The position numbers and the translations under genes were made by a program. A stretch of DNA of 8,099 nt from Bacteroidota bacterium (GTDB taxonomy: Bacteria; Bacteroidota; Bacteroidia; Bacteroidales; Dysgonomonadaceae), in NCBI GenBank assembly GCA_023418255.1, contig JAEZZZ010000017.1:1-8099 (forward strand), written 5' to 3'. The notes under the pieces are model-generated. The model did no database searches. It was not told the DNA's origin and saw only the letters and a program-made list of their open reading frames with translations. This document shows positions 6,264-8,099 of this stretch, piece by piece (within the stretch, counting starts at the first letter, position 1; each line of letters starts with the position of its first letter).

Positions 6264-6716
6264 ATGAAAGAATTTAAATATAAAATAAACGGCTCTTTAT
6301 ACAAAGTAGTTATCAATAACCACGAAAGCGATGTGGTGGAACTCGAAGTTAACGGCACACCTTATAAAGTGGAAATGGAGCCGACAAAGAAAAAATCACT
6401 CACAAGCGTAAAACGTCAGATTGCAACAACCACAGCAAGTGCATCGACAAAACCGACATCAACCCCCGCCGTAAGCAAACCGTCTGCCTTGTCAAGCACG
6501 GGCAAAAAAGCCGTTAAATCGCCTCTACCCGGTGTTATTTTAGATATCCGTTGCACGGAAGGCGAAGAGGTTAAAAAAGGACAAGTACTGATGGTGTTGG
6601 AAGCCATGAAAATGGAGAACAACATCATGTCGAATGCTGATGGAAAGGTAACCCAAATATTGGTGAATAAGGGTGACTCTGTATTGGAAGGAGCTGATTT
6701 AGTGGTAATCGAATAA
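6264..6716 (+). CDS. mmdC: Biotin carrier subunit of methylmalonyl-CoA decarboxylase
   Basis: Swinging-arm protein that carries CO2 on biotin from the carboxyltransferase (MmdA) to the membrane beta subunit. The 150-residue protein has a short N-terminal beta region (1-40) and then a flexible linker rich in Ala, Thr, Ser, Pro and Lys (about 41-84). A biotinyl/lipoyl domain (about 85-150) begins at VKSPLPG. The biotin attachment motif EAMKMEN (113-119) puts the modified residue at Lys116. The alternative, a lipoyl carrier, is excluded by the AMKM motif. The gene sits 37 bases after the OadG fusion and 11 bases before mmdB, so it is in the same operon. Proteins of this shape are also annotated as acetyl-CoA carboxylase biotin carrier. 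Context favours the pump. Confidence 0.93.
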   Translation: MKEFKYKINGSLYKVVINNHESDVVELEVNGTPYKVEMEPTKKKSLTSVKRQIATTTASASTKPTSTPAVSKPSALSSTGKKAVKSPLPGVILDIRCTEGEEVKKGQVLMVLEAMKMENNIMSNADGKVTQILVNKGDSVLEGADLVVIE

Positions 6717-6727
6717 AATAAAAAAGA

Positions 6728-7885
6728 ATGAATACATTATTATCAATAGCAGATAATTTACAAACATTTTGGGGATACACAGGCTTTGCCAACGCGGAAG
6801 CAGGACACATTGTGATGATATTGGTCGGTCTGTTGTTTATCTTTTTGGCAATTCGCTTTGAATTTGAGCCTCTACTATTGATTCCTATTGGATTTGGAAT
6901 GCTCATCGGTAACATTCCGTTTAATGAAGCAGCCCACCTAAAAATAGGAATTTATGAAGAAGGATCTGTTTTAAACATTCTCTATCAAGGCGTCATAAAT
7001 GGGTGGTATCCACCCCTTATCTTCTTGGGGATTGGCGCGATGACAGACTTTTCCGCTCTCATTGCCAATCCTAAACTGATGTTGATTGGCGCGGCAGCAC
7101 AATTTGGTATTTTTGGCGCATATATTCTGGCATTGAATTTTGGATTTGAACCCAATCAAGCGGGTGCTATCGGTATCATTGGCGGCGCAGACGGCCCAAC
7201 GGCCATTTTCCTTTCGTCTAAACTGGCTCCCAATCTTATGGGGGCAATTGCCGTTTCGGCATATTCATACATGGCTCTGGTTCCCATTATTCAGCCACCA
7301 TTTATGCGTTTGCTCACAACGAAGAAGGAGCGTGTAATACATATGAGAACGCCACGCGTTGTCTCTCAAACGGAGAAAATACTTTTCCCCATCATCGGAT
7401 TGCTGCTCACAACATTCCTCGTGCCTTCGGGTTTGCCTTTGTTGGGAATGCTCTTTTTCGGTAATTTGCTGAAAGAATCGGGCGTAACACGTCGTTTGGC
7501 AGAAACGGCACGCGGTCCACTCATTGACGTGGTAACCATTCTGTTGGGACTCACTGTGGGAGCTTCTACCCAAGCGACATCTTTCCTCACGGCACAATCT
7601 ATCAAAGTATTCGTTTTGGGAGCCATCTCTTTTATGATCGCGACCTGTGCCGGAATTTTATTTGTAAAAGGGATCAATTTATTCCTAAAACAGGATAATA
7701 AAATCAACCCATTGATTGGGAACTCAGGTGTATCGGCTGTTCCCGATTCAGCCCGCATTTCGCAAGTTATCGGATTGGAATATGATCCAAACAACTACTT
7801 GTTGATGCACGCTATGGGACCAAATGTAGCCGGAGTTATCGGCTCGGCAGTTGCCGCCGGTATCATGTTGGGATTCTTGGGATAG
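6728..7885 (+). CDS. mmdB: Sodium-translocating decarboxylase beta subunit (OadB/MmdB)
   Basis: Integral inner-membrane protein that decarboxylates carboxybiotin and couples this to Na+ export. The 385 residues contain many hydrophobic segments (for example 26-43, 47-62, 114-137, 167-190, 216-247, 292-319 and 357-384). They also contain the family's two membrane-dipping signature regions. The first is GGADGPTAIFLSSKLAP (152-168) with Asp155, which aligns with Asp203 of Klebsiella OadB. Tyr181 matches its Tyr229. The second is NPLIGNSGVSAVPDSAR (327-343), where Asn327, Gly331, Ser336 and Arg343 keep the spacing I recall for the essential Asn373, Gly377, Ser382 and Arg389. All expected ion-site residues are therefore present. 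OadB and MmdB are not separable by sequence alone, so the methylmalonyl-CoA assignment comes from the neighbours. A strong terminator follows. Confidence 0.93.
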   Translation: MNTLLSIADNLQTFWGYTGFANAEAGHIVMILVGLLFIFLAIRFEFEPLLLIPIGFGMLIGNIPFNEAAHLKIGIYEEGSVLNILYQGVINGWYPPLIFLGIGAMTDFSALIANPKLMLIGAAAQFGIFGAYILALNFGFEPNQAGAIGIIGGADGPTAIFLSSKLAPNLMGAIAVSAYSYMALVPIIQPPFMRLLTTKKERVIHMRTPRVVSQTEKILFPIIGLLLTTFLVPSGLPLLGMLFFGNLLKESGVTRRLAETARGPLIDVVTILLGLTVGASTQATSFLTAQSIKVFVLGAISFMIATCAGILFVKGINLFLKQDNKINPLIGNSGVSAVPDSARISQVIGLEYDPNNYLLMHAMGPNVAGVIGSAVAAGIMLGFLG

Positions 7886-7917
7886 AGATAAAATCATTTT
7901 TTATTAATTACATATTT

Positions 7918-7950
7918 GAGAACTTGCCTGATATGGCAGGTTCTCTTTTT
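7918..7950 (+). terminator. Strong intrinsic terminator after mmdB
   Basis: GAGAACTTGCC (7918-7928) pairs with GGCAGGTTCTC (7935-7945) over 11 positions, with a single T-G wobble, around the 6-base loop TGATAT. Five T residues follow (7946-7950). It lies 32 bases after the mmdB stop and ends the mce-mmd cluster. Confidence 0.9.
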
Positions 7951-7989
7951 GTAATCATCCCAAATCCGCCGTCTTTTAGTTCTCCCTTG

Positions 7990-8013
7990 TTTTTTCGATC
8001 TTTGTCGAAAAAA
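7990..8013 (+). repeat. Perfect hairpin just upstream of tnpB
   Basis: TTTTTTCGA (7990-7998) pairs perfectly with TCGAAAAAA (8005-8013) around the loop TCTTTG, ending five bases before the tnpB ATG at 8019. In RNA it would cover the ribosome-binding region. The segment GATCTTTG (7997-8004) also resembles a -7 element with one mismatch, so the same bases could be a promoter for the IS genes. Confidence 0.5.
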
Positions 8014-8018
8014 GTGAA

Positions 8019-8099
8019 ATGTTTAGTTTAAATGAAAGCAATCGGTTTGTGTTGTGTATGCAAGGCGTTGATTTGCGTAAGGGCATAGACGGTTTGTGC
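8019..8099 (+). CDS. tnpB: IS66-family accessory protein TnpB (partial, N-terminal 27 residues)
   Basis: The frame runs from the ATG at 8019 to the window edge. It begins MFSLNESNRFVLC and continues GVDLRKGIDGLC, which fits the conserved start of IS66 TnpB (the pattern MFxLNES-R-F/Y followed by DxRKGxDGL). TnpB is an accessory protein encoded with the IS66 transposase TnpC; its exact role is not firmly known. The gene is complete at its 5' end and cut by the window at its 3' end. Only 27 residues are visible, but the motif is distinctive. Confidence 0.8.
   Translation, partial: MFSLNESNRFVLCMQGVDLRKGIDGLC

Larger units (their letters stand above)
7951..8099 (+). mobile_element. Left end of an IS66-family insertion sequence (cut by the window edge)
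   Basis: A tnpB of the IS66 family begins at 8019, and the sequence between it and the terminator starts with GTAATCATCC at 7951. IS66 elements are known to begin with GTAA in their terminal inverted repeats and to make 8-base target duplications. I therefore place the boundary at 7951, immediately after the terminator T-run. The flanking octamer would be CTCTTTTT (7943-7950). The right end, the transposase proper and the second inverted repeat lie outside the window, so the boundary is inferred. Confidence 0.6.

Noticed and set aside
2037..7794. Several long antisense open frames opposite ispH, pfkA, mmdA and mmdB
   Set aside because: They mirror strong + strand genes, show no recognisable domains and have low-quality composition. 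They are shadows.
1..8099. CRISPR arrays, tRNA or rRNA genes, riboswitches, phage or defence genes
   Set aside because: I looked for repeated spacers, tRNA-like cloverleafs and defence-type domains and saw none. Apart from the IS66 end the window is core metabolism.

Overview
The window reads as chromosomal DNA from a member of the Bacteroidota, most likely a Bacteroidales-type fermenter that can make propionate. Three things point there. Promoters match the Bacteroidota form TTTG-N19-TAnnTTTG (best case 2031-2061). Most starts lack a clear Shine-Dalgarno sequence. The genes cmk, ispH, pfkA and the sodium-pump decarboxylase all have the sequence flavour of that phylum. No rRNA, tRNA or CRISPR was seen, and I name no species.

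Layout, all convincing genes on the + strand: (1) 1-151 holds the end of an unrecognised upstream gene, or of two overlapping ones, with an apparent frame change near base 55. (2) 152-424 is a non-coding gap with one terminator-like hairpin. (3) 425-2021 holds cmk (CMP kinase) and ispH (last step of the MEP isoprenoid pathway). They overlap by 17 bases, and ispH starts at a GTG inside cmk. (4) A hairpin terminator across the ispH stop codon overlaps the promoter of pfkA (2125-3108, ATP-dependent phosphofructokinase). (5) A second good -7 element at 3171-3178 precedes a five-gene cluster: methylmalonyl-CoA epimerase (mce), the carboxyltransferase alpha subunit (mmdA), a lipoprotein/lamin-tail/OadG fusion, the biotin carrier (mmdC) and the membrane beta subunit (mmdB). 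It ends at a strong intrinsic terminator (7918-7950). (6) Directly after the terminator's T-run, at 7951, the sequence looks like the left end of an IS66-family insertion sequence. Its tnpB starts at 8019 and runs off the window.

The five-gene cluster is the functional core. The epimerase interconverts the two stereoisomers of methylmalonyl-CoA. The decarboxylase then turns methylmalonyl-CoA into propionyl-CoA and CO2 on a biotin carrier and uses the energy to export Na+. No biotin carboxylase gene lies in the window, which favours a decarboxylase over propionyl-CoA carboxylase. The mutase that would feed it is not in the window.

Most of the window is ordinary core metabolism. The least described part is the gamma-type subunit at 5300-6226, which carries a predicted lipid anchor and a periplasmic lamin-tail domain ahead of the usual OadG membrane helix and tail. 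Other points worth a look are the frame change at the left edge, the overlap of terminator and promoter before pfkA, and the IS66 end abutting the terminator.
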